Assembly: GCF_037975245.1 (NCBI RefSeq)
Contig: NC_092564.1
Coordinates: 26,764,984-26,828,983, forward strand
Length of the DNA: 64,000 bases
DNA from: Apostichopus japonicus
Taxonomy: Eukaryota > Echinodermata > Holothuroidea > Aspidochirotida > Stichopodidae
Direction: 5' to 3'
Shown piece by piece: positions 10,364 to 21,187 of the stretch (positions are counted from its first letter, which is position 1; each line of letters begins with the position of its first letter). The position numbers and the translations under genes are program-made. The notes beneath the pieces are model-generated. The model was given only the letters and a program-made list of their open reading frames with translations. It did no database searches and was not told the origin of the DNA.

Positions 10364-13300
10364 ACTTCTTTTCACTAATAACATTACTGCAACCTTAGCT
10401 AACAGTAGGCCTAGTAGCACAGGCAATCCAATGATTAGATCATACAGGGCCTGAGCTTAGCCAGTAGTAATGCATGGGGCTACATACATGGGGCTACAAA
10501 TTATGCTAGGCTCAGTTTAAAACGTCCACATCCTTCCATACATAGGCCTAGATCGATAACATAACCTGGTTAAAATTATGAAGATGTGTGATGCTAAGAT
10601 AACAAGATGAGGAACTAGGCTTACGTACTGATTACGTTAGGCTAGCCTATGTTTGCGAGCAGGAACGATTTCGCAGATCTCGTTCAACAGGAACTGTACC
10701 AGACAAATTGCGGCAACTTACCAAAGGAAAAATTGACCCACGTTCAGAATGTGCAGTTCTTAGAATAACATAGTGTGGCTTGATTGTCCTGTTCCTATGA
10801 CCATTAAAACATGTTGCTCTCCTTGTCCTACGCTAAACAATTCATGTATAGCGCTTCTTGGTCAACGCGTTCAATCATGGTTAACAAATTTTCTATCGTT
10901 TCATAACAAGTGTGTAGGACATTTCTGTTACTCAACGTTCGTACATTACGTAAGAAATGCCTATGGTAAGCCGTCATTGTAACAATTACATTCGCATGTT
11001 GAAGGTGTATCTGCAGAGAGTGGCTATTCGGGTGCAATTTTCATTTATGACCGAACAATTACATTTGTAACAATCGGTGTCCCATTTATCCTACTTGTGA
11101 TTAAAATATGATTTACAGCTAAATGTGGGATCAAGCATTGGAAAAGCTTACGAAATTAGTGGACAGGTTCAACCTGCACAACTAGATAACTATTGCTTGT
11201 GGAGGTTGTCTAAATCTTCATTATGTGGCTCTTAGAAAGTCACCGAGAACCCTGGAGCAGAAAAAGTGACACTTTCATGGACAATAAAAAATATTTCATA
11301 TTGCTAGGTAAATCCACAAAACAATATGTCGTACACATCTCTAAATATGGTGCAGTTTTAAAGTGACATATCTTTGCCACATACTCCCGAGTCATAGTAG
11401 GTGATTGTTGCCAAAATTTAATTTCCTTTCATAATCATGTTGGTGACTATGGGTTCCCCTCGAGCCCCTTTGAGAAAGTTTGTTGATACGGAGAGTGCCT
11501 AAATGTGCTATAATTTGCAATTTTTGAAACAAGTAATATTCAATAATGACAATTTTCACTAATATTTTTGAGAAATGTTGATATAATGGAGAGTGCCATC
11601 AATGTTCTCTGAATTGTAATGCTTTATCTCAATGCTCTTGCTAGGAGTACAAGTTTCTTCTGTAACTATGATTAGTAGAATACAAGAAAGTCCAAATACT
11701 TGTTTGTGTCTACAAGTGTGAACTCAGTCAACGTTGATCACCGGAATGTTCTTTTTTAGTCTTGCATTTCTTGGCTTTTCAGTCACTAAGTGTATGCAAG
11801 ATTATAGCCATTTGCTGGCATTAAGTTGATACTTTTTGTTTCCCCCTCTTAACTAATCCGAGTATAAAGTTATGTTTATAGTCAAAGACATGAAACGAAC
11901 TAATTCCCAATTACAAAAAAAACGACTTTATTCGGTTGTCAATATTTTGTGGGCTGAAAACGTCTTCACGTGAGAAGCAAGATATATTTCTGCTCTTAAC
12001 TGTCATATCCGTTGTATGATGACCGTGTAAGAACATCAACGGACTATATCAAGCGCTTTCATCTCGGCGAGAATTCAAAGGAGTACGAGGCAGGCGTGCT
12101 CGTTTGCATTCCCGTCGTGTCCCAACTGCAGGATCGCTTTCATTTCTCCAACCAATGACATAATTACAAACATCAAGTCCCAGAGAATATCAAATTTACA
12201 GCCTAACTTACTCATTGCTCTAAGCATACGATAGCATTGGATGCATCCAAAAGTATGGACCAGGTTTACTATTTTTCTGGGGTTGGGGCGGTTAGGAGAG
12301 GAATGCATTACCCCACCACCTAGCCCCAACCTCCCATTCTTCCCCTAGTTCTAGGACTAAAGTATAAATGCATCGTAGCCGAGTCACTGTTTGCTGAACA
12401 GACATTTATGAGAAGCGCCATCTTTAGGTATTACTTTTGCAGTTTGCTCGCGATGGGATTTGTAATGAACACATGCGCCAATCCATTGTTGTTTACCTGC
12501 ATAACATTTCGATTACTGTACTGCACTCCGTTTCAACGTAAGAAAAACAACACCAATGACCGCCTTTGGAAAAGAAAGCGAAAGGGTTACGGTAGGCTAG
12601 GAGTAGGACCTTTTCCGTGGCAATTGAACAGAAGATAGAGGTAATCTTGTTCATTGTTTTTCAATTAACAGTGCAACATCAAACTAATATGTAACGATAC
12701 TTTAAGGATAATTTTACGATTGTTCATGTAAGATGCACAGGTGAGAGTGCAGTTGAGTCAACTTAGTTGGGGTATCATACCATACTCCATAGGCCATTTA
12801 CAACTGGCTTAGGCAATAGTATAGTATTATAATGAATTCACAGCAATGCGAATATCATAGGATTGTGAACTATTTGATGCTATCGACAGATGCAACCAGT
12901 GTCACAGGAATTAACACGAACAAGGCAGTAAGTTCATAAAGTTCATAAACCATATATGTTACACAAGATGAAGAGGCTTCAAAGTAAAATATGATTGCTA
13001 TAATAAGTTTAGTTTGCTTAGGCCTAGTGGCCTAACATTACTTACGCTAGGCTAGCCTAGATCTGTTTGGCAGGTCACCAAGATCATACGTTAGAGAAAA
13101 CATATAAGTCTGTGTGCTGCATGACATTTATGGCCATGAAGTAAAATAGAGGCACAGTTCACATTTGCTAGACATAGGCTTGTCCTCTCATGCTAACAGG
13201 TTGACTTCAGTATGTAGGCTTCAAATGAACATCAGTTTCCAAGCTCTTGTCATGGGGAAAAGGTTGCACAACATTGGCAGTTTGGCCTAAGTAACGATAG

Positions 13301-15359
13301 TTGCAGCACTATCTGCAGTGTACCACATACTTTTTCTCATTGGACCTTGATGAATGGACGTCACATGAGACTCCAATCAAATCTCCAATGACTGCAGAAT
13401 TATCAAGTTGAAATCATCGTGGAATGAAAAGGGCTATAAAGAATTCAAAATGTGTTTTGTTTCATGTTTCCTGAGAGAAAAGTAGGGCTATGTTATCACT
13501 CCATACATGAAACTACCCATACATCACAGGTGCAAGAAAACCAAACCATTTTACACAGTTAATTCCCTTTGAGATTGCCATTAGCAAAAACTTAAGCCTG
13601 GCAAGTGAACTTGCCTCAAGTTCACCAAGGCACTATAAGCAACTATCAAATACATGCCACACCATAGTGTTGTATAAAATAGAATAGTCCTTTTTATCAT
13701 GTTGTATGAGTTGTCTGAAAAATTAGGCACATATTCTCTCCATTCTTCATTACTGAAGTTTTTGTTTCAATCAGTTGTTAACAGACTTCGACCAGACATC
13801 CTGAGTTTGTGTAGGCCACATGACATGAGGCTACTTACTGTACACCCTGTCATTTACTTATATACACAGTTCAGTAACAGTAGGGCTAACAATCAGACAG
13901 CATGTACACAGCTAATGGACCATGTGGAATACAACTGTTGAAATGGTAAAGCGGTTCTGAAATAGGTTTGTGTGCCGTTTGGTAATACAACAATTGGCAA
14001 CACTAATGTGTTGATGTTCTTAGTGTCTATCGGCAGACAAGTGAAATGTTCTTTCTACTGGCAAATGACACAATCCTCCGGCATTTAGCCAGTAATTAAA
14101 TGACCAGATTGGAGGCCTGGATACATGTAGCTGTGTACTAGTTTCTCTACATGTGTAGATGGGAGATGTAGGAATCTCATGTTGAAGTTGAGAAGGTCTA
14201 CATCTTGTAACTGACAGTAAATGCACCAGCATCAAGTATGAACTAAGACAAGTTTTTGCCTGTTGTAGTTACAGTTCAAAAATAGTAGATTTTCTGATCG
14301 GCTCTTGCATAAAGTGAAGAATCAAAACGTTACACATACACTGTATATGGTTGTCAAGAGAATATGTCCATGAATAATGAATGTGCAGCATATGTACCTG
14401 GAGAGATCAAGTTATTAATTAGATACATTAGTCTTCAGTTTATCTGATCTGCTGTTGTATTAAAGCATCTCTGCAAGGAATGGCTGGCTTGCCATAAGTG
14501 ATTTAAGAAAAATAAGACATTACAGATCAAGGTTCTTAAATACATCATCAGTGTCAATACATCATCAGTGTCACCCTTTGTTTTACTAATGAAATAGACC
14601 AAGGCATTCAGTGCATGGGGACTTGGGAGTAAGCTGTGTGTAATCACACACTGTCTGGAAGTGTGGACTGCTGAATTATGTAGCTCTGTGTGTATTATCA
14701 TGTTGAAACTGTCTAGGGCATGGACGGCTTGTCCTTTCAGCATGCTGTCAAAGGTACAGTGCCATGGTAACAAGGTGTACGTTTGTAATTTTCACACTGA
14801 ATGAGTTATAGCGCTTACATGGTTTGGTGGATGTTTAGGTAATAATTGATTAGAGATCTCATAATGATAACTGATGCTGAACAAGGTTACCAAATTTTTT
14901 ACGCAAATTTTTGTAAATACACGTAGCAGGTTTTTTTGGGGGGCGGCCAAGGGGGGAGCGGGGGGTGTAAATACAACAAGTAGTGTTTTCAGTGTTTTAA
15001 ATTTTGTAACCAAAATTAAGCTATCAAGTAAAAACCATTCAAACTGTGACAAACACTGAATTATTCCCTTGCATGGGATAATCACAATTTAATCACAATC
15101 ACAATTTATTCACCCAACTTGAACAATTTCTGTCCTTTTTGATTTCACAGGTCTTTTATGTGACATGTTAAATATGTCAAAGATACTTAATTGTGAAACA
15201 CTTGGCACAGAGGGGATAAACAGCCAACAACAAGTTTTATGACATTTTGTTTTCAATTGTCTGCTATGATTATGCATTGATCAGTTTTTTCAATATCTCT
15301 AAGTAAGTTGGAGTTATAATAAGATAATTTACATACTGTAAGTATGTATCTAAGATATA

Positions 15360-17060
15360 CCTGACACATGGTAGCTTCTACCATACTCTAGTTGATAGAT
15401 ATGGGAGATGTATTGGTTAAGATAATTTCTACTGTACTGTGTATATAGCTCAACTACACTAATTAGCATAAAGATGTAACATCTGTCTACATGATAGTAC
15501 TGTACTACGCAGGGTGAAACAAGTACTATAGAGTCATTATGGAGATGTATGCATTTCTCCACCTGATACCATACTGTACACTATGTGGCAACTATTTTAT
15601 TTAGTAATAGAAGACGTGCACATCTGTGTATGGGATACTGTACTGATAAGTGTGTGCACTGTGTGTATATATAGAGATGTACATGTATTATATACCTGAT
15701 ACTAGTGTTTGCCGACACGATACTACCTGGTTCCTAATTTATTACCCAAATCCTACGCAAAGTGTGAAATTTTTTTTGGGTGAAAACCGATGGTTAGGCA
15801 ACATTTTCCCATTGACTTAGTGTGGTGTTAGGCTAACACGTGGAAGAAATTGAAAGAATTATTATTTTTTCATTCATTTATTTCATAGAAGGAAAGACTG
15901 ACAAGGAAATTTACAAGATGTTACTAATGGATTATAGACGGGATAACTAAAAGACAATAATTGCAAGTGGCTTTTTACTAAAAGTTTATTCCAAATGCTA
16001 TCAAATTGCGGGAATCGCGCAATCACACGGCTAATGCGAAACCTGGGCCTGCATAATAGTACTTAGTAAACACTGTTTAATAAGAGCTAAATTGGATGTA
16101 TATTGTCTAAACCAACAGAGGTGGAGAACAAACATAAGCAGCGGCGGCAGTGCGATGTTAGTAGTTATGTTAATTATATGAAGTTATTAACAAGTTAATG
16201 AAAGAAACAAAAGCAGATACAAATTATTGAGGAAGGTTTTATACCTTATCTTACATCTACGTATTTGAACATGAAAACACATTGTCAGTAGAGAATATCA
16301 TTCATGTAGTATAGCATCAAATATGTAATTTCTTAAAAATCGTGATACACGAGGGTAAACAATTCTTTTCGGGTACTCGGGTACCCAAAGGATAACGACT
16401 CTCAGGTACCCCATTCCCGATTTTTGGACCCGTGTAAACACTACCTGATACTCTACTGTATACTTTGTGGCAACTTTTTCAATTAAATTAGTAATAGAAG
16501 ACATACCTGCACACATCTGTGTATGGGATACTGTACTGATCAGTGTGTACCGCTGTGTAGATCTGTACATGTTTTTCTACCTGTTACACTATGTGGCAAC
16601 TACTAGATAGTTAGTATGAAGAAGATAAACCCATCTGTCTACATGATACTGTACTATACTGTAGAGTATACTTTAGTAGTGTACGAAAGATATTTACATC
16701 TATGCCTAGAGTACATAGTAATGTGCTGTACACTGCACTATGTGAAGATAGCTCTATTTAGTAATTAGAAGATGTACTCATCAATATATATGATTCTGTA
16801 CTTTACATAGTATATGGCAACTACATATTATTACACATCAGTGTATAGGATATAGTTCAGTGTATGACAAACTTGTACTCAAGATAGTACAGTATCTAAG
16901 AGAGATACTGTACAGTACACATCGGTTTAAGTGATTCTGTACTGTACACAGTATATGGCAGCTGCATATGGTTAGTAGTAGAAGATGTACTGATGTACAC
17001 ATCTGTCTATATGTGACTGTACTGTGGAGTGTATGGCAACCACTCAGGTGCAGCTCTCAT
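15360..17060. repeat. Degenerate minisatellite (GTGGCAACT...AGAAGA...CATCTGT...ATACTGTACTG unit)
   Basis: A unit of roughly 110-130 bp recurs: GTGGCAACT, then TTTAGTAATAGAAGA, CATCTGTGTA and GATACTGTACTG. Starts are visible near 15583, 16468, 16592, 16739, 16811 and 16954, with a partial unit before 15560. The array is interrupted by the hAT-like insertion at 15703-16443. Spacing and sequence have drifted, so it is old. Confidence 0.75.
15703..16443 (+). mobile_element. Non-autonomous hAT-like DNA transposon, 741 bp
   Basis: The element starts TAGTGTTT (15703-15710) and ends AAACACTA (16436-16443), perfect 8-bp terminal inverted repeats. It is flanked by the perfect 8-bp direct repeat CCTGATAC (15695-15702 and 16444-16451). 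An 8-bp target duplication and a TAG-type terminus are hallmarks of the hAT superfamily. It encodes no transposase frame, so it is non-autonomous or internally deleted. Removing it restores the host minisatellite unit. Internally it carries one copy (15789-15843) of the unit found in tandem at 7504-7930. It would move only if supplied with transposase elsewhere in the genome. Confidence 0.85.
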
Positions 17061-17099
17061 AATGTGGAGTTTGTACACATTTCATCATTTGGCTCTGAA

Positions 17100-17417
17100 G
17101 TATTTATGATTGAGAAGCATCTTCCTAAACTCAATCTTAGATCCTCCAGCAAATCCCTGCTTGATGTAGCCTACCTGTACGTCGGACAAGGTATTACGGC
17201 CACCCCATTTTTCAGTGTGGTACGTAGCTGCAAAATATTGGAACTCTGTACCACAAAGCATTAGAGATGCTAACCCCTTAACACATTTTCAGTGCAAAGT
17301 TAAATCATATTTATTTCAGATAGCCTGTTAAGTCTGTTTCGTTCAGTAATTTGTTCTCGTTGTAAAGCACCAATAGAGCCCATCTTGACACTTTAGAGCG
17401 CTCTATAAATTTGGTAT
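17100..17417 (+). mobile_element. 3' end of a CR1/L2-type non-LTR retrotransposon (LINE), 5'-truncated
   Basis: A frame from 17218 to the stop at 17329-17331 reads WYVAAKYWNSVPQSIRDANP and then LTHFQCKVKSYLF, the typical C-terminal end of CR1/L2-like reverse transcriptases (a kxWNSLPxxIRxxxSLxxFKxxLKxYLF pattern). Just upstream, in another frame, LRSSSKSLLDVAY continues the same protein, so at least one frameshift has occurred. Downstream, TTGTAAAGCACC...AGAGCGCTCTATAAAT resembles the stem-loop 3' tail of L2-like elements, followed directly by a microsatellite. Dead copy. Confidence 0.75.
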
Positions 17418-17818
17418 CATTATTACTGCTACTATTACTACTACTACTACTACCTGCTGCTACTACTACCACTATTATTATACTATTTCTTCTACTATTA
17501 CTACTTCTATTAATATTACTACTAATACTACTACTACCTGCTGCTACTGTACTACTGATACTATTAAAATTTCTACTTCTACTACTGTTACTTCTACTAC
17601 TACTACTTCTACTACTACTGCTACTAATACCACTACTACTACTACTACCACTACTACTACTACTACTTTTACTACTACTATTACTAGTACTACTATTACT
17701 ACTATTACTACTACTACTACTATTACTACTACTACTATTACTACTACTATTACTACTACTATTACTACTACTATTACTACTACTATTACTACTACTATTA
17801 CTACTACTATTACTACTG
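17418..17818 (+). repeat. ACT/ATT trinucleotide microsatellite, ~400 bp
   Basis: Almost pure (TTACTACTA)n and (CTA)n from 17418 to 17818. It abuts the 3' tail of the LINE fragment and probably grew from that tail. The 140-codon poly-leucine frame across it is an artefact. Confidence 0.95.
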
Positions 17819-18600
17819 TATGTATGGATTTAAGGTTTGATAGACATTACACACTGTAGTTACACAGTCTAATTAAGGAAGTGTCCTGCTATTGAACAGT
17901 AGCAATTCATTTATCCATATACTGTAAGTATCATTCATGGAGACAACAATTTTTAGGAACGTTCATATTTTATTGCACACGGGGGATTAATCTGGTTGTG
18001 AACAGAATTTTCCTCTTGTAAAGAACGTAAACTGATAAACTTTCATGTACAGTACTGTACTATAGCTTCTTTGAGACGTTGTCATATTGTATTGATTAGT
18101 TGCCACATATATATGTCTCAATTCTGTCTTTCTGAGAAATGTCGGTTGTCAACGATGAATACATAAAATAGAAAAAATAAACAATTCATCTTCACCTGAC
18201 TCACACAGTACTCATGCAATTATAAGGATAATAAATGAATATATATCTTTTTATATAATATTTCTATATATTTTTAGGTTAAAGTTAATATTGATTGCAC
18301 CATCAACTGTTATGTTCATCTAAAAACCTAATCAATACAGTTATCAGTCCTCTACACTGCTAGCATTACTGTACCTTTCAATAACTCATTTCATTCTCAG
18401 AAACATTATGTTGTGCTGTATCTGTCCGATTCAATTGTAACAACAACATCCACAGTCCAGAGTTCGATCTACATTAGCCTATAATATCCTCCAGTTATCT
18501 GCTTGCTACTTTCATTTACATCCCAAAAGTCAATTACTACAGGCCTTAGATACCGGCTTTCCCTTGCATAATGTATTTGTGACGTAGATGATCAAAAAAA
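17819..18600. other. Non-coding AT-rich stretch
   Basis: Between the microsatellite and the promoter-like block I see only AT-rich unique-looking sequence, a TACAGTACTGTAC palindrome near 18048-18062 and an A-rich tract at 18592-18617. No gene. Confidence 0.6.
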
Positions 18601-19100
18601 AAAGAAAAAAAAAAAATAAGTGAAGAGAGGAGAAGAGAGAATGCGTGCTTGTCGTCCTCCAAGAGAAAAACCAGAAGATGCTGCTGCTACTTGGACGGCT
18701 ACCAATTTAGTTTATACGTGGAAACTCAAACTCCGCCTCTCGCCTTCAAATTAGGAGGAAACCTTGGCATAAACAGATATGACATCATAGCAATCTTTAG
18801 CCGCGTATGGAGCGTAACGGAGAACGAACGGAAAGATATCATCCACTCAGAGGTCTGCATTCATAATCAGAGGAGAGTCAGACGTTGCGTGGGAGACTGT
18901 GCCGTGTCTGTGTTGAATCCCGTACAGTAATGGAACTCGCTGTTATTAATTGGGAAGAGCTGTGAATTTCTCCGTGTGAGCTATAGTGTCTTCCCATCAG
19001 GAGTGGATGACTGTGTCTGTTTTAGCTTGGGATTAATGTAGTAGAGCTGGGTGTGGATTTAACCAGAAGGAAACGGAGGGATTTTTTATATCAAAAGTAT
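18600..19100 (+). promoter_or_regulatory. Candidate APC promoter / non-coding first exon
   Basis: After an A-rich and purine-rich tract (18592-18640) the sequence becomes more complex and CpG-richer (about 18640-19080, for example CCGCGTATGGAGCGTAACGG near 18801) than the kilobases on either side. APC coding exon 1 starts at a splice acceptor (21100), so a non-coding exon must lie upstream, and this is the best-looking candidate. Possible donors are CCGT|GTGAGC near 18979 and AAA|GTATGT near 19097. The 93-codon frame inside it has no recognisable motif. Inference only. Confidence 0.25.
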
Positions 19101-21100
19101 GTCTCTTTTCTCGTTTAACTTTGTCCTAAATTTGATTATGACAACTGCCGGATTGTCTAGCAGTGGTGTTGGTTATCGCTGTTAACGCATGGCAGAGGTT
19201 TGGTTCATTCTAGAAAGAGAAATTATGAAGGCTGTTTATAAGTGAGGATCGATGCATTCCATACCTGGACTGATATTACGTTGTGTTATGTACGTTCACT
19301 GTGATGCATGTATGTCCGCAGTATTTTGGTTTTGGTATTTAAGAAAATACTACATTTAGTGATTAAAGTTGTTAATTGATAGTATAAACTGTGTGCTACT
19401 GTGTGATCTTCCACTCCCAAACTCCTCCCCTTTTCTCCCCCCCTCCATCCACTACATGTTACTTTCTTTCTCATGATAAATTCGATTGTGCGATGTTGTG
19501 TATATCAGTTATGGTTGTGTTGCATTTGGTGTCAACATGACAATTTTAATTTCAAATTTATTTCTCATGTTTGTATAACTTAAAATACAAAATAGCAACA
19601 TGTTTGCAGTTTTCATTGCTATAGTGCAGTAGTTAGTTTACTGTCGTTTTCATGTCACAATATTTATCCGTTTCAAACAAGTTTGTTTACAATACAAATT
19701 GAAATAAAAAAACACATAGTTTTAACCTAGTTTAAATTGCAGGCTAGTTTCATCATGTAGACATCTAAACTTAATGTAATGTCTAAAAGTATTTATGAGC
19801 AAAATAAGGAGGTTACACATGCAGTACTTCCCAGTATGGTAATTAAGTCACAACATGTTTACTCTATCCTTTATACTTAATACTTTACGTTTTGCCAACT
19901 TTTTTATATATTATTTTTGATCTGATTATCCACTGACCTTTCTAAACATGACTGCATCACAAAGTTTTAAGTGATGCATGGAGCAACATTCTCCCTGTAC
20001 CTGCATGACCCTTACACACAGAGTCAACCTGTTACAAATCAACTATATCATAGGCCAGCTTACAGTGTTAATTCAATCTGTTTTGAAAGGATTTGTTCTG
20101 TCTTGTATACATGTGTTTAATACTTCAGTAGTATGTTGTATGAAATTTACTGTATACTTAGTTTGTACATTACTACTCGTACATTACATGAGGAATTGCT
20201 AGTATTGCTACGCATACCTACCGTGCATAATGAGTTTGTGTCGGTACTTCGGTATCACTGTATATACTTACTGTATGCTTGTAATGGCACCTGAAGCCCT
20301 GATCTCCTATTGAGATGTATACTTTTGGAATTGACATTGGCACCATCTGTGTATTGTGTACTGAGTTAGTGTTGTTGATCATACCAGGGAGCTGCTACTC
20401 TAACATGAGTTACTATTCAATATACATACTGTCCATGTATGTTGTGACTATGTATTGGTACTCATCCATTTGTTTGTGTAGACAATATTCCATATCTATA
20501 CTTGATATATTGATATATGATTACTTTGTATCAGCGACAGTTTTAAATTTATGTCAAGTCTTGAAAGGTACAGTAAAACACAGTACGTACAGTGTATAGA
20601 GTACAATAGAAGAGAATAGTTTACAGTGTACAGTAGAACTGTAGCAGAGAAGAGCATTTCTTGGTCTACATAATTCTCTCTTTCTTAATGGTGCTGCCAT
20701 ATAGCTGCTTGCCACGATGGCAAATATGTACATATGGTTTAGTTCAAGATTGTATGACCATTTTTCTGGTAGAAATGTGTTTTTGACTCCAAAGATTGAC
20801 CTTACAGTACTAGTAGTTTAAGTCTCGGGCAAACAACGTTACTTTTCACTTGTGTTTCCTTAGCATCCAATCTTTCTAGTCTAAGGCGGCCCTGTGGACT
20901 TACGCAAGTGGCTGTTTCTTCTTCCTGTTATACATAGAGATAATTTTCCTGATTCATCTCAAGGAGATGAAACTACCCAAAGAGAGTTGATATAAACAAA
21001 TTCATGATTTTATTTAAATATCACCCTCTGGAGGTTCAGTCATGATTGAGTCTTTATTTTTCTCTTATAAATCATGATTCTGTTTTTAATTTGCTTGCAG

Positions 21101-21187
21101 ATGTGTTGATGGAACATGGCAACATCTTATGACACCTTACTGCAACAAGTTGAAAATTTGACAGCAGAAAACTCCAGTCTAAAGAGG
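21101..21187 (+). CDS. APC: APC coding exon 1 (start codon, oligomerisation coiled coil)
   Basis: The acceptor TTGCTTGCAG ends at 21100 and the donor GTAAGT starts at 21188. The start ATG at 21116 has A at -3 and G at +4 and is preceded in frame by TGA (21107-21109), so it is the true start. It encodes 24 residues beginning MATSYDTLLQQVENLTAENS, aligning with the vertebrate MAAASYDQLLKQVEALKMEN heptad region that mediates dimerisation. Bases 21101-21115 are 5'UTR and hold a two-codon upstream ORF (ATG TGT TGA). The exon ends in phase 0. Confidence 0.96.

Larger units (their letters stand above)
5273..21100. other. Intergenic / 5' flanking region between divergent FASTKD and APC
   Basis: About 15.8 kb with no convincing protein-coding exon on either strand. 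Frames of 60-112 codons occur but lack conserved motifs and splice logic. The interval is rich in repeats, listed separately. It must also contain the promoter and non-coding first exon(s) of APC, because the first coding exon begins at a 3' splice site, and probably those of FASTKD. The stretches 5310-6230, 6350-7500, 8200-8920, 9000-10300, 10380-15350 and 19100-21100 show nothing I can name beyond short simple repeats. Confidence 0.6.

Noticed and set aside
17411-17833. 140-residue leucine-rich frame
   Set aside because: Translation of the ACT/ATT microsatellite; no gene.
18649-18930. 93-codon plus-strand frame
   Set aside because: No recognised motif; lies in a likely non-coding first exon or promoter of APC.
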